64,000 bases of DNA. Origin: Streptomyces sp. NL15-2K. GTDB taxonomy: Bacteria > Actinomycetota > Actinomycetes > Streptomycetales > Streptomycetaceae. This document shows positions 51,200-59,836 of the stretch, piece after piece. Position 1 is the first letter of the stretch; each line of letters begins with the position of its first letter. The position numbers and the translations under genes were made by a program. The stretch spans positions 4,693,501 to 4,757,500 of the forward strand of contig NZ_CP130630.1 of NCBI RefSeq assembly GCF_030551255.1, read 5' to 3'. A model generated the notes under the pieces. That model saw only the letters and a program-made list of their open reading frames with translations. It had not been told where the DNA came from and made no database searches.

Positions 51200-52210
51200 A
51201 TGACCACGAGTTCCGACGTGATCGAAGACTCTTCGAAGACCACCGACGACACCCCCACTCCCTCCGCCACCCTGGGCGGCGAGCAGAAGCGTTCGATCGA
51301 GCAGATCACCCTGCTGCTCTTCATCACCGTCCCGTTCCTCGCGCTGCTGGCGGCGGTGCCGCTGGCGTGGGGCTGGGGTGTGAGCTGGCTGGACCTCGGT
51401 CTGCTGGTGTTCTTCTACTTCCTGGGCTGCCACGGCATCACGATCGGCTTCCACCGCTACTTCACGCACGGTTCCTTCAAGGCCAAGCGGCCGCTCAGGA
51501 TCGCGTTGGCGGTCATGGGGTCGCTGGCGGTGGAGGGGCCGCTGGTGCGCTGGGTGGCCGATCACCGCAAGCACCACAAGTTCTCCGACGCGGACGGCGA
51601 CCCGCATTCGCCGTGGCGTTTCGGCGAGACGGTCCCGGCGTTGATGAAGGGCCTGTGGTGGGCGCACATCGGCTGGATGTTCGACGAGGAGCAGACGCCG
51701 CAGGACAAGTACGCGCCGGATCTGATCAAGGACAAGGCGATCCGGACGATCTCGCGGCAGTTCATCATGTGGACGGTCGTGTCGCTGGCGCTGCCCGCGC
51801 TGATCGGCGGTCTGGTGACGATGTCCTGGTGGGGCGCGTTCACGGCGTTCTTCTGGGGGTCGCTCGTGCGGGTGGCTCTGCTCCACCATGTGACGTGGTC
51901 GATCAACTCGATCTGTCACGCGGTCGGCAAGCGTCCCTTCAAGTCGCGTGACCGTTCGGGCAACGTGTGGTGGCTGGCGGTCCTGTCCTGCGGCGAGTCC
52001 TGGCACAACCTGCACCATGCCGACCCGACGTCGGCGCGGCACGGTGTGGAGCGTGGTCAGCTGGACTCCTCGGCGCGGATCATCCGCTGGTTCGAGTTGT
52101 TCGGCTGGGCGTACGACGTGCGCTGGCCGTCACGCTCGCGTATCGATTCCCGCCGGAACACGGGTGAGGACGGTTCTCGACGCGAGAAGGAGGCCGCCGA
52201 GGCGGCATGA
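51200..52210 (+). CDS. Membrane acyl-CoA/acyl-lipid delta-9 fatty acid desaturase
   Basis: 336 residues from ATG 51200 (AGGGGA upstream). The three histidine boxes of the di-iron enzyme are present: HRYFTH (H85), HRKHH (H122) and HNLHH (H269). Membrane helices lie around 38-75 and 190-235. It introduces a cis double bond into saturated acyl chains at the membrane, controlling fluidity. The TetR gene overlaps it by ATGA (52207-52210), so both form one operon behind the TACGG/CCGTA array. Confidence 0.95.
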   Translation: MTTSSDVIEDSSKTTDDTPTPSATLGGEQKRSIEQITLLLFITVPFLALLAAVPLAWGWGVSWLDLGLLVFFYFLGCHGITIGFHRYFTHGSFKAKRPLRIALAVMGSLAVEGPLVRWVADHRKHHKFSDADGDPHSPWRFGETVPALMKGLWWAHIGWMFDEEQTPQDKYAPDLIKDKAIRTISRQFIMWTVVSLALPALIGGLVTMSWWGAFTAFFWGSLVRVALLHHVTWSINSICHAVGKRPFKSRDRSGNVWWLAVLSCGESWHNLHHADPTSARHGVERGQLDSSARIIRWFELFGWAYDVRWPSRSRIDSRRNTGEDGSRREKEAAEAA

Positions 52211-52884
52211 TTGACGCCGTGGCGACCGACTCCAGCAGCACCCCGAGCAATGACAAGCCGCGGCGTGTGCGTCGCACCCGGATGACCGGTGCCGAGCGCC
52301 GGCAGCAGCTGCTGGAGATCGGTCGCACCCTGTTCGCGACGAAGGGTTTCGAGGGCACGTCGGTGGAGGAGATCGCGGCGAAGGCCGGGGTGTCCAAGCC
52401 GGTGGTGTACGAGCACTTCGGCGGCAAGGAGGGCCTGTACGCGGTCGTGGTGGACCGGGAGATGCGGCGGCTGCTGGAGATGGTGACCAGTTCCCTGACG
52501 GCCGGCCATCCCCGCGAGCTGTGCGAGCAGGCCGCCTTCGCTCTGCTGGACTACATCGAGGAGTACACGGACGGCTTCCGGATTCTGGTCCGTGACTCGC
52601 CCATCCCCCAGTCGACCGGCTCCTTCGCGTCGCTCATCTCCGACATCGCCACCCAGGTGGAGGACATCCTGGGCCGCGAGTTCAAGCGCCGCGGCTTCGA
52701 CCCCAAGCTGGCCCCGCTGTACGCGCAGGCGCTGGTCGGCATGGTGGCGCTGACGGGGCAGTGGTGGCTGGACGTGCGGCGCCCGAAGAAGGCGGAGGTG
52801 GCGGCGCATCTGGTGAACCTGGCGTGGCACGGGCTGGACGGGCTGGAGCCGAAGCCGCGACTGATAGGGCGCCGGAAGAGCTGA
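52207..52884 (+). CDS. TetR-family regulator of the desaturase operon
   Basis: 225 residues. The DNA-binding domain is RRQQLLEIGRTLFATKGFEGTSVEEIAAKAGVSKPVVYEHFGGKEGLYAVVV (helix-turn-helix with the S-K-P-V-V-Y-E-H-F recognition helix). The C-terminal ligand domain is typical in length. The coding region is translationally coupled to the desaturase. GTG 52219 is an alternative start. It probably senses acyl-CoA or fatty-acid state and binds the palindromes at 51107-51133, by analogy with DesT-like regulators; this is inference. Confidence 0.9.
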   Translation: MIDAVATDSSSTPSNDKPRRVRRTRMTGAERRQQLLEIGRTLFATKGFEGTSVEEIAAKAGVSKPVVYEHFGGKEGLYAVVVDREMRRLLEMVTSSLTAGHPRELCEQAAFALLDYIEEYTDGFRILVRDSPIPQSTGSFASLISDIATQVEDILGREFKRRGFDPKLAPLYAQALVGMVALTGQWWLDVRRPKKAEVAAHLVNLAWHGLDGLEPKPRLIGRRKS

Positions 52885-52906
52885 CGAGTCGGCTCTTCCG
52901 GCGCCC
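52867..52906. terminator. 15-bp hairpin overlapping the tetR stop
   Basis: Arms 52867-52881 and 52892-52906 are perfectly complementary, and the tetR stop codon (52882-52884) lies in the loop. It serves both the desaturase-tetR operon and the convergent csbD-like gene (ends 52915). Confidence 0.85.
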
Positions 52907-52914
52907 TGCGGACG

Positions 52915-53088
52915 TCAGCGTTTGAAGACGTCCTTGATCTTCTCCTTCGCCTGGCGTGCGTCACCCTTCGACTTCTCGGCCTGGCCTTCGGCCGCCATGC
53001 TCTCGTTGCCGACCGTGCGACCCGCGGTCCCCTTGGTCTTGCCCTTGAGCTGTTCCTTCTTCGCCTTGCCCTTGGCCTCTCGTGCCAC
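52915..53088 (-). CDS. CsbD-like general stress protein
   Basis: 57 residues from GTG 53088 (GGGAG about 9 nt upstream). Composition and pattern are typical of CsbD proteins: AREAKGKAKKEQLKGKTKGTAG, then AAEGQAEKSKGDARQAKEK and the basic end KDVFKR. These small, highly charged helical proteins are induced under sigma-B-type stress; their molecular function is unknown. It lies between the desaturase operon and the tam gene. Confidence 0.85.
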   Translation of the reverse strand: MAREAKGKAKKEQLKGKTKGTAGRTVGNESMAAEGQAEKSKGDARQAKEKIKDVFKR

Positions 53089-53153
53089 CGTCCATCACTC
53101 CCAGCGAGGCTTGATCTCGGTGTCATCACAGCGAGTGACCCATATGGTGCTGT

Positions 53154-53219
53154 TCAAACGCGGGTGCGCGGCTCCAGGAACTCCAGGGTGAGCTGGACGT
53201 GGTCGACGGCGGTGAGCAT
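53154..53219 (-). pseudogene. Truncated VOC/glyoxalase N-terminus (21 codons)
   Basis: The reading MLTAVDHVQLTLEFLEPRTRV followed by TGA begins exactly like a vicinal-oxygen-chelate (glyoxalase family) protein, whose first strand is usually V-D-H-V-Q-L. It then ends after 21 residues, against about 120-150 normally. Its ATG overlaps the tam stop (TGATG) and an AGGAGG site sits in the end of tam, so it would be translated. Best read as the remnant of a second operon gene cut by deletion. Confidence 0.6.
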
Positions 53220-54052
53220 CACGCCTCCTTGCCTGCCGGGGCACTGGCGACGGCGAAGATGCGGCGGAAGGGGAAGGGCGTGCCGTGCGGGCCGGTCGGA
53301 TAGGCCTCGCGCAGGGCGGACCGGTAGGTGGCGAGGAACTCGTCCCGGGTCTCGGGGTCGTCGGCGAGGGCGGTGAGGACGGGGCGCAGGCCGGTTCCCT
53401 TCACCCAGTCGAGTACCGGGTCCTCGCCGTGCAGCAGATGGACGTACGTCGTCTCCCACACGTCCGCCGTGCAGCCCAGGTCGGCCAGTTTCTCCAGGTA
53501 GGCCTCGGGGGCGAGGACGGCGTCGTCGTGGCGCAGGGTGTCGGCGAGGCGGTTCTTGAAGCGGGCGGAGTGGGCGAGTTCGCGCATGAGCCGGTGGCTG
53601 GGGGCGCCGAAGTTCCCGGGCACCTGGAAGGCGAAGGTGCCGCCGTTCTTCAGGCCGGCGACCCACTCCGCGAACCGCTCGGCGTGCCCGGGGACCCACT
53701 GGAGGGTGGCGTTGCTGACGATCAGGTCGTACGGCTCCTCGGGCGCCCAGGTGACGGCGTCGGCGTGGGCGAAGTCGAGGTGGCCGCCGCCCGGGGTGGG
53801 CCCCGCGTGGGCTTGGGCCCGGGTGAGCATCTCGGGCGAGTTGTCGTACCCGGTGATGCGGGCGGTGGGCCAGCGTTCGGCGAGCAGGGTGGTGACGTTG
53901 CCGGGGCCGCAGCCGAGGTCGGCGATGCGGGGTGGTCCGGCGGGCGGCTCTGTGGGCAGGCCGGGGACGCGGGCGAGGAGGTCGGTGAAGGGGCGGGCGC
54001 GGTGGTCGGTGTGGCGCAGGTACTGGGCGGGGTCCCAGGTGGGGGCGGGCAT
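53219..54052 (-). CDS. tam: Trans-aconitate 2-methyltransferase
   Basis: 277 residues. SAM-binding motif I IADLGCGPGNVT, motif ITGYDNSPEML, and the Tam-specific WDPAQYLRHTDHRARPFTDLL start with NATLQWVPGH and HRLMRELAHSARFKNRL all agree with trans-aconitate methyltransferase. The enzyme methylates trans-aconitate, a spontaneous aconitase inhibitor. The last codon overlaps a truncated VOC gene. It diverges from the MarR gene. Confidence 0.9.
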   Translation of the reverse strand: MPAPTWDPAQYLRHTDHRARPFTDLLARVPGLPTEPPAGPPRIADLGCGPGNVTTLLAERWPTARITGYDNSPEMLTRAQAHAGPTPGGGHLDFAHADAVTWAPEEPYDLIVSNATLQWVPGHAERFAEWVAGLKNGGTFAFQVPGNFGAPSHRLMRELAHSARFKNRLADTLRHDDAVLAPEAYLEKLADLGCTADVWETTYVHLLHGEDPVLDWVKGTGLRPVLTALADDPETRDEFLATYRSALREAYPTGPHGTPFPFRRIFAVASAPAGKEA

Positions 54053-54113
54053 CGGGCCTCCTGGTCGTGACCGTTCTCGACGATGCCAGCCTCACCCGAA
54101 GTCAAGCTCGACG

Positions 54114-54162
54114 TCAAGAGTCTTGATGTCAAGAGACTTCACGTCGACACAACCACTACACT
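54114..54162 (+). promoter_or_regulatory. MarR operator (TCAAGA dyads) and leaderless -10
   Basis: TCAAGA-G-TCTTGA (54114-54126) overlaps TCTTGA-TG-TCAAGA (54121-54134), giving three alternating half-sites between divergent tam and marR. A -10-like TACACT lies at 54157-54162, 7 nt before ATG 54170, which lacks a Shine-Dalgarno; a leaderless transcript is likely. Confidence 0.6.
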
Positions 54163-54169
54163 GATCGTC

Positions 54170-54667
54170 ATGGAGGACGAGGTCGATCGGCTGGTCGCAG
54201 CGTGGCGCCGGGAGCGCCCGGACCTCGACGTGGAACCGCTCGAGGTGCTCAGCCGGGTGAGCAGACTGGCCCGGCACCTGGACCGCGCACGCCGTCTGGC
54301 CTTCGCCGAGCACAGCTTGGAGCCCTGGGAGTTCGACGTGCTGACGGCGCTCAGGCGCGCCGGCACGCCGTATCAGCTCTCGCCGGGGCAACTGCTCACG
54401 CAGACCCTGGTCACCTCGGGCACGATGACGAACCGCATCGACCGGCTGGCCAAGAAGGGCCTGGTGGAGCGGCTGCCCGACCCGAGCGACCGGCGTGGCG
54501 TGCTGGTCCGGCTCACGGACGTGGGCCGGGACCGCGCGGACCAGGCCCTGGCCGGACTGCTGGACCAGGAGCGCGCGATCCTGGCGGAACTCTCCCACGC
54601 CCAGCGGAGCGAGCTGGCGGGACTGCTGCGCCAGCTGACCGCGCCGTTCGACAACATCCCCGGTTAG
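54170..54667 (+). CDS. MarR-family transcriptional regulator
   Basis: 165 residues from ATG 54170. The earlier in-frame ATG at 54083 would include the operator region. The winged helix includes LEPWEFDVLTALRRAG, LVTSGTMTNRIDRLAKKGLVERLPDPSDRRGVLVRLT, the hallmark recognition helix and wing of MarR. The overlapping TCAAGA dyads upstream suggest autoregulation and control of the divergent tam gene. The stop codon TAG is formed at the boundary with a MITE (TA at 54665-54666 plus the first G of the element). Confidence 0.92.
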   Translation: MEDEVDRLVAAWRRERPDLDVEPLEVLSRVSRLARHLDRARRLAFAEHSLEPWEFDVLTALRRAGTPYQLSPGQLLTQTLVTSGTMTNRIDRLAKKGLVERLPDPSDRRGVLVRLTDVGRDRADQALAGLLDQERAILAELSHAQRSELAGLLRQLTAPFDNIPG

Positions 54668-54898
54668 GGCCTGTGTCGAAAGTGGCGCCTGCCGGGCGGC
54701 GCCCGGCACGCTCCCCCACTGCCTTAAGGGCGTGGGAGGTGCCCCCACTCGCCGCACCGGGCGAAAGCCCAAGTACATCCAGTACGAGGGCTTCCGCCCG
54801 GCACGCCGAGAGCACGCACCAACGCAGTCATCAGCCGCTGCCGCGGCGGGCGCCCGGCCCGCCCTTCGGGCGGACGACGCCACTTTCGACACAGGCCC
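54667..54898. mobile_element. MITE with perfect 21-bp terminal inverted repeats and TA flanks
   Basis: Positions 54667-54687 and 54878-54898 are perfect inverted copies, beginning GGGCCTGTGTCGAAAG. TA dinucleotides flank both ends (54665-54666 and 54899-54900), consistent with a TA target duplication. The 232-bp element has no transposase. Its interior contains a 34-nt block (54787-54820) identical, inverted, to 10432-10465 in the other element. Confidence 0.9.
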
Positions 54899-54942
54899 TA
54901 GGGCCGCCAGGCGCACGTGCCCGAACGGCTCACCGGAGCCGA

Positions 54943-55716
54943 TCAGGCACTGCTGCTTTCCTCCACCCCGATCCGCCCGGCGGGCCCCAGGTCCGCGGGG
55001 CCGACACCCGCTCGCCGTGCCAGGGCGACGGCGGCCAGGGTGCTGTGCACGCCCAGCTTGCCGAGGACGTTCTGCATGTGGGTGCGAACGGTGTGCGGTG
55101 AGAGGAACAGGCGCTCGGCCACGGCCTTGCGCCCCAGCCCGGCCACCATGCACCGCAGCACCTCCCGCTCCCGGGGGGTGAGCGACTCGACGAGCCGCTC
55201 GCTCTCGGTGCGGTGCTTGCGGGCGGCGGTCAGCTCGCGCAGGACGCCGGTGAGCAGGGCGGGCGGCAGATGGGTCTCGTCGCGCAGCACCCCTCGGATG
55301 ACGGTGAGCAGCCGGGACAGCGAGCAGTCCTTGGCGACCCACCCGGAGGCACCGGCCTGCAGGGCGAGCGCTGCCCGCCGGGGATCGTCCTTCTCGGCGA
55401 GCACGACGATCCGTACGGCCGGCTGCCCGGAACGCACCCCGGCGACCAGCGAGATCCCGTCGACCAGCCCGTCCTCGTTGCCCTCCTGAACGGGCACGGC
55501 GGGCCGTACGCCCGGCACGTTGCCCCCCAGATCGGCGTCGACGAGCAGCACGTCGAAGCGGCGCCCCTCGGCCGCCGCCCGTTCCAGGCTGCGCAGCGCG
55601 GCGGGACCACTGCCGGCGGCGGACACGTCGACGTCCGGCTCGGCTGCCAGAGCCGCTGCGAGCGACTCCGCGAAGATGCGATGGTCGTCGACGACCAGGA
55701 CTCGGATGCGAACCAC
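54943..55716 (-). CDS. LuxR/NarL-type response regulator
   Basis: 257 residues from GTG 55716 (GGGGAAGGGGG upstream). The receiver begins IRVLVVDDHRIF, with the phospho-acceptor Asp at 60 in LLVDADLGG and Lys in GWVAKDCSL. The effector domain has LTPREREVLRCMVAGLGRKAVAERLFLSPHTVRTHMQNVLGKLG. The receiver contains an extra loop (NVPGVRPAVPVQEGNEDG) between Asp60 and the next helix, longer than usual. No kinase is adjacent. Target genes unknown. Confidence 0.88.
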   Translation of the reverse strand: MVRIRVLVVDDHRIFAESLAAALAAEPDVDVSAAGSGPAALRSLERAAAEGRRFDVLLVDADLGGNVPGVRPAVPVQEGNEDGLVDGISLVAGVRSGQPAVRIVVLAEKDDPRRAALALQAGASGWVAKDCSLSRLLTVIRGVLRDETHLPPALLTGVLRELTAARKHRTESERLVESLTPREREVLRCMVAGLGRKAVAERLFLSPHTVRTHMQNVLGKLGVHSTLAAVALARRAGVGPADLGPAGRIGVEESSSA

Positions 55717-55984
55717 GAAACCCCCTTCCCCGAGCTCTCGAAGAGCAGGGGATACCCCATCGTCGAAGGACGACACCGGGAGACGACATCGGCGCGAGTA
55801 CGACGCCCGAAGCGCGAAGGCCGCACGGCCGCCGCCGTGCAAGGACTGCTACCCCCACTTCGGGCGTCATACCCGACTGTCTCGCCCCCTGATCAGCACC
55901 GGCCCCCACCGGTGCTGTTCATCAGAGTACGGGCGGGGGCCGGGAGCGGAAGGTAATTTGCAGAACTGGTTGTCCAGGACGTTT

Positions 55985-56440
55985 ATGGTGAGCCGCATGT
56001 TTCGTCTGGAGACAGAAGTCGACAGAGCCCGACACGATTTGCTGCGTGTGCGACTGCGGGAGACCAACACGGCGGCCTCACCCGTCCTGCGCGCGCTGCG
56101 CGGAACCCCCGGCGAACGGCAACTTCCGCTCCACGTCTGGGCCCTGGACTCCTCCGACGCCCTGGCCGGCGGCCTGGTCGGCCACACCTGGGCGACCTGG
56201 CTGCACGTGACGTACCTGTGGGTCGACGAACGCCACCGGGGATCGGGCCTCGGCTCCCGTCTGCTCGCCCGGGCGGAACGGGCGGCCCGCCGCGAGCGGG
56301 GCTGTACGGCCGTACGCCTGGAGACCTGGGACTTCCAGGCGCCGTCGTTCTACCAGAGGCAGGGGTACGAGGTGGTGTGCGTGATCCCCGACTATCCGCC
56401 GGGAATCACGGAGTACACGCTGACGAAGCGGCTCAGCTGA
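55985..56440 (+). CDS. GNAT-family N-acetyltransferase
   Basis: 151 residues. Acetyl-CoA loop VTYLWVDERHRGSGLGSRLLARAERAARRERG (R-G-S-G-L-G), then VRLETWDFQAPSFYQRQGYEVV, the typical last strands of GNATs acting on small molecules. ATG 55997 is an alternative start; neither has a strong Shine-Dalgarno. The stop overlaps the convergent galK end by 8 bp. Substrate unknown. Confidence 0.82.
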   Translation: MVSRMFRLETEVDRARHDLLRVRLRETNTAASPVLRALRGTPGERQLPLHVWALDSSDALAGGLVGHTWATWLHVTYLWVDERHRGSGLGSRLLARAERAARRERGCTAVRLETWDFQAPSFYQRQGYEVVCVIPDYPPGITEYTLTKRLS

Positions 56441-57596
56441 CCCTGCGCGCCCCTGCCGAAGGCACCGCCTCGAACACCCGCGGGGCGGTGAACTCCGCCG
56501 CGGCGAAGGCCTCCTGGACGGCCTTGGTGATCGTGTCGACGTCGGCCGCCTCCGCCAGGACGATGGCCGAGCCGCCGAAGCCGCCGCCGGTCATGCGGGC
56601 GCCGAGGGCGCCGGAGGCCAGCGCGGTGTCCACGACCAGGTCCAGTTCCGGGCAGGAGATGCGGAAGTCGTCCCGCAGGGAGACGTGGCCCTCGATCAGG
56701 ACCGGCCCGATCGCGCGGGTCTCGCCCGACTCCAGCAGCGAGATGACCTTCTCCACCCGGTGGTCCTCCGTGACGACGTGGCGGACCAGGCGGCGCACCT
56801 CCTCCTCGTCGCCGAGGCGCTCCAGCGCCGCGTCCAGCCCGTCGTACGGCACGTCCCTGAGCGCGTCGACGCCCAGCAGGGCCGCGCCCTTCTCGCAGCC
56901 GGCGCGGCGCTTGCCGTACTCGCCGCCGCTGTGGGCGTGCTTGACCTGGGTGTCGACGACCAGCAGGCGCATGCCTTCGGCGGCCAGGTCGAAGGGGATC
57001 TGCTTCTGGGACAGGTCGCGGGTGTCGAGGAACAGGGCGTGGCCGGCCTCGCAGCACGCGGACGCCGTCTGGTCCATGATGCCGGTGGGGGCGCCGACGT
57101 AGACGTTCTCGGCGCGCTGGCACAGGCGGGCCAGCTGCCAGCCCTTCAGGCCGAGGGCGAAGAGGTCGTTGAGGGCCAGGGCCACGACGACCTCCAGCGC
57201 CGCCGACGACGACAGGCCCGCGCCGGACGGCACGGTGGACGTGAGGTGGACGTCCGCGCCGGTGACCTGGTGGCCCGCCTCGCGCAGGGCCCAGACCACG
57301 CCCGCCGGGTACGCCGTCCAGTCGCTGTCCGTCTCCGGGGCCAGGTCCTCCAGCCGCAGTTCCACGACACCGGCCTCGATGTCCGCCGAGTGCAGGCGCA
57401 GGACGCCGTCCTCGCGCCGGGACACCGCCGCGACCGTGATGTGCGGCAGCGCGAACGGCATGACGAAGCCGTCGTTGTAGTCGGTGTGTTCGCCGATCAG
57501 GTTGACCCGGCCGGGCGCCGCCCACACTCCTTCCGGATCGGCCCCGTACAGCTCCTTGAACCGCTCGGCGACAACCCCTGCCACAGCCTCGCTCAT
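56433..57596 (-). CDS. galK: Galactokinase
   Basis: 387 residues. GHMP kinase motifs: the galactokinase signature GRVNLIGEHTDYNDGFVMPFA, the ATP loop STVPSGAGLSSSAALE, and the third motif GARMTGGGFGGSAIVL; GAPTGIMDQTAS supplies the catalytic Asp. It phosphorylates galactose at C1 in the Leloir pathway. Third gene of galT-galE-galK, 28 bp after galE. Confidence 0.98.
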   Translation of the reverse strand: MSEAVAGVVAERFKELYGADPEGVWAAPGRVNLIGEHTDYNDGFVMPFALPHITVAAVSRREDGVLRLHSADIEAGVVELRLEDLAPETDSDWTAYPAGVVWALREAGHQVTGADVHLTSTVPSGAGLSSSAALEVVVALALNDLFALGLKGWQLARLCQRAENVYVGAPTGIMDQTASACCEAGHALFLDTRDLSQKQIPFDLAAEGMRLLVVDTQVKHAHSGGEYGKRRAGCEKGAALLGVDALRDVPYDGLDAALERLGDEEEVRRLVRHVVTEDHRVEKVISLLESGETRAIGPVLIEGHVSLRDDFRISCPELDLVVDTALASGALGARMTGGGFGGSAIVLAEAADVDTITKAVQEAFAAAEFTAPRVFEAVPSAGARRVS

Positions 57597-57624
57597 GCCC
57601 TGACTCCTGACCCTTTCGTACGTT

Positions 57625-58602
57625 CTACTTGCCGCGTCGCTGCGCGAAGTCCCACGCGTCCGCGACGATCCCCGCGAGGTCCGCGCGGGACGGGTTCCAG
57701 CCCAGCTTCTCGCGGGCGGTGTCGGCGGACGCCACCAGGACCGCCGGGTCGCCGCCGCGGCGGGGGGCCACGATCTCGGGGATCGGGTGGCCGGTGACCG
57801 TGCGGACGGTCTCGATGACCTCGCGGACGGAGAAGCCGTTGCCGTTGCCGAGGTTGCAGATCAGGTGCTCGCCCGGCTGGGCGGCCTTGAGCGCCAGCAG
57901 GTGGGCCTCGGCCAGGTCGGCGACGTGGATGTAGTCGCGGACGCAGGTGCCGTCCGGCGTCGGGTAGTCGTCGCCGAAGACGGAGATGGCGTCCCGCTTG
58001 CCCTGCGCGACCTGGAGGACCAGCGGGATGAGGTGCGACTCGGGGTCGTGCCGCTCGCCGACGATGACATTCGACTGCGTGCCGTACGCGCCCGCCACGT
58101 TGAAGTAGCGCAGCGACACGGCGCCGAGGCCGTGGGCCGCCGCCTCGCCGGTGATCATGTGGTCGACGGCGAGCTTCGAGGCGCCGTACGGGTTGGTGGG
58201 CTTCGTGGGTGCCGTCTCGACGATCGGCACCTGCTCCGGCTCGCCGTAGGTCGCCGCCGTGGAGGAGAAGACCAGCTTGCGCACGCCCGCCTCGCGCATG
58301 GCGGCGAGCAGCGTCATCGTGCCGCCGACGTTGTTGTCCCAGTACTTCTCGGGCTTGACGACCGACTCGCCGACCTGGGAGAAGGCGGCGAAGTGCAGGA
58401 CGGCGTCGAAGGAGGAGTCCAGCCATTTGGCGGCGTCCCGGATGTCACCCTCGACGAAGGTGGCACCGGCCGGGACGCCCTCGCGGAAGCCGGTCGTCAG
58501 GTTGTCTAGTACGACGACCTCGTGGCCGGCCTCCAGCAGATGCTGGGCGACCACGCTGCCGACGTAGCCCGCGCCACCGGTGACCAGGTACTTACCGCTC
58601 AT
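57625..58602 (-). CDS. galE: UDP-glucose 4-epimerase
   Basis: 325 residues. Rossmann NAD loop [10 protein letters not shown] at the N-terminus, [13 protein letters not shown], and the catalytic Y139-G-A-S-K143 pair in [13 protein letters not shown]. Full length for bacterial GalE. It interconverts UDP-galactose and UDP-glucose. Overlaps the galT stop by ATGA (58599-58602). Confidence 0.98.
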   Translation of the reverse strand: MSGKYLVTGGAGYVGSVVAQHLLEAGHEVVVLDNLTTGFREGVPAGATFVEGDIRDAAKWLDSSFDAVLHFAAFSQVGESVVKPEKYWDNNVGGTMTLLAAMREAGVRKLVFSSTAATYGEPEQVPIVETAPTKPTNPYGASKLAVDHMITGEAAAHGLGAVSLRYFNVAGAYGTQSNVIVGERHDPESHLIPLVLQVAQGKRDAISVFGDDYPTPDGTCVRDYIHVADLAEAHLLALKAAQPGEHLICNLGNGNGFSVREVIETVRTVTGHPIPEIVAPRRGGDPAVLVASADTAREKLGWNPSRADLAGIVADAWDFAQRRGK

Positions 58603-59660
58603 GAACTCGCTACCTCTCGCAGTCGCTCGGCCGCGCGTTCCGGCGGCACGTCGTTGATGAACACGTTCATACCGGATTCGGAACCCGCGAGGAACTTCAG
58701 CTTGCCGGAGGTGCGGCGAATGGTGAAAAGCTCGAGGTGCAGCGCGAAGTCGTCACGGCTGACACCCTCGAACTCCTCCAGCTGCCCGAACGGCGCCTGG
58801 TGCCAGGCGGCGATGTAAGGCGTCGGAGGCTCCCCCTCACCGAAGATCCGGTCGAAGCGCCTCAAGAGTTCCAGATACACCTTGGGGAACTCTGTGCGCG
58901 CGTCCTCGTCGAGCCCGAGCAGATCGGGCACGCGACGCTTCGGGTACAGGTGGACCTCGTACGGCCAGTGCGCCGCGTACGGCACGAAGGCGACCCAGTG
59001 TTCGCCCTCCAGGACGACCCGCTCGTCGGCGAGCTCCTGCTCCAGGACGGCGTCGAAGAGGTTCTCACCTCCGGTCGCCTCCTTGTGAGTTGCGACAGAA
59101 CGCAGCATCAGCGCGGTGCGCGGCGTGGTGAACGGGTAGGCGTAGATCTGCCCGTGCGGATGGCCCAGCGTCACACCGATCTCGGCGCCGCGGTTCTCGA
59201 AGCAGAACACCTGCTCCACGGAGGGGAGATGCGACAACTCCGACGTCCGGTCGGTCCACGCCTCCAGGACCAGCCCTGCCTGCTCCTCCGTCAGGTCGGC
59301 GAAGGCCGCGTTGTGGTCGGAGGTGAAGCAGACGACCTCACAGCGGCCGGAGTCGCCGGCGAGGGAGGGGAAACGGTTCTCGAAGACCACGGCGTCGTAC
59401 GAGGAGTCCGGGATCTCGCTCAGCCGCTCGCCCTGGGACGGGCACAGGGGGCACTCGTCGGCCGGCGGATGGTAGGTACGCCCCTGCCGGTGCGAGGCGA
59501 TGGCGACGGAGTCGCCGAGCAGGGGATCGCGGCGGACCTCGGACGTCGTCACGGTCCGCTCCAGCGGGCGCCGGTCGACGGCGTCCCGCACGGTGTCGTC
59601 CCGCAGGTCGTAGTAGATGAGCTCGCGACCGTCGGCCAGCCGGGTCGAGGTCTTCTTCAC
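58599..59660 (-). CDS. galT: Galactose-1-phosphate uridylyltransferase
   Basis: 353 residues from GTG 59660 (AGGAG upstream). Zinc-binding [10 protein letters not shown] and the active-site triad G-H167-P-H169-G-Q, with H169 as the nucleophile that carries UMP; also [10 protein letters not shown] and [12 protein letters not shown]. First gene of the gal operon. The AT-rich divergent region upstream is shared with the sugar symporter. Confidence 0.98.
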   Translation of the reverse strand: MKKTSTRLADGRELIYYDLRDDTVRDAVDRRPLERTVTTSEVRRDPLLGDSVAIASHRQGRTYHPPADECPLCPSQGERLSEIPDSSYDAVVFENRFPSLAGDSGRCEVVCFTSDHNAAFADLTEEQAGLVLEAWTDRTSELSHLPSVEQVFCFENRGAEIGVTLGHPHGQIYAYPFTTPRTALMLRSVATHKEATGGENLFDAVLEQELADERVVLEGEHWVAFVPYAAHWPYEVHLYPKRRVPDLLGLDEDARTEFPKVYLELLRRFDRIFGEGEPPTPYIAAWHQAPFGQLEEFEGVSRDDFALHLELFTIRRTSGKLKFLAGSESGMNVFINDVPPERAAERLREVASS

Positions 59661-59836
59661 TGCGGACTCCTATTCGAGCCACTCAATCATCAAACAGAAC
59701 CAAACACATTAGAACACAAGCCACCTCAACTGTCGACATCACAATCCAACAAAGAGCATCACCGGGGGTGTTCAATAACTGAACGCTGAGGCGTAGGTTC
59801 CGCCACGGATCAGTTCGCGCAACGAAGCGAGTTCTT
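59661..59836. promoter_or_regulatory. Divergent gal control region with dyad GTTCA-N5-TGAAC
   Basis: The gap is clearly AT-richer than its surroundings. On the galT strand, TGTGTTCTAA and TGTGTTTGG occur as close direct repeats, followed by TTCTGTTTGATG. Near the symporter, GTTCA-ATAAC-TGAAC (59770-59784) is a perfect dyad. These are candidate sites for a sugar-responsive repressor; none is encoded in the window. Confidence 0.55.
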
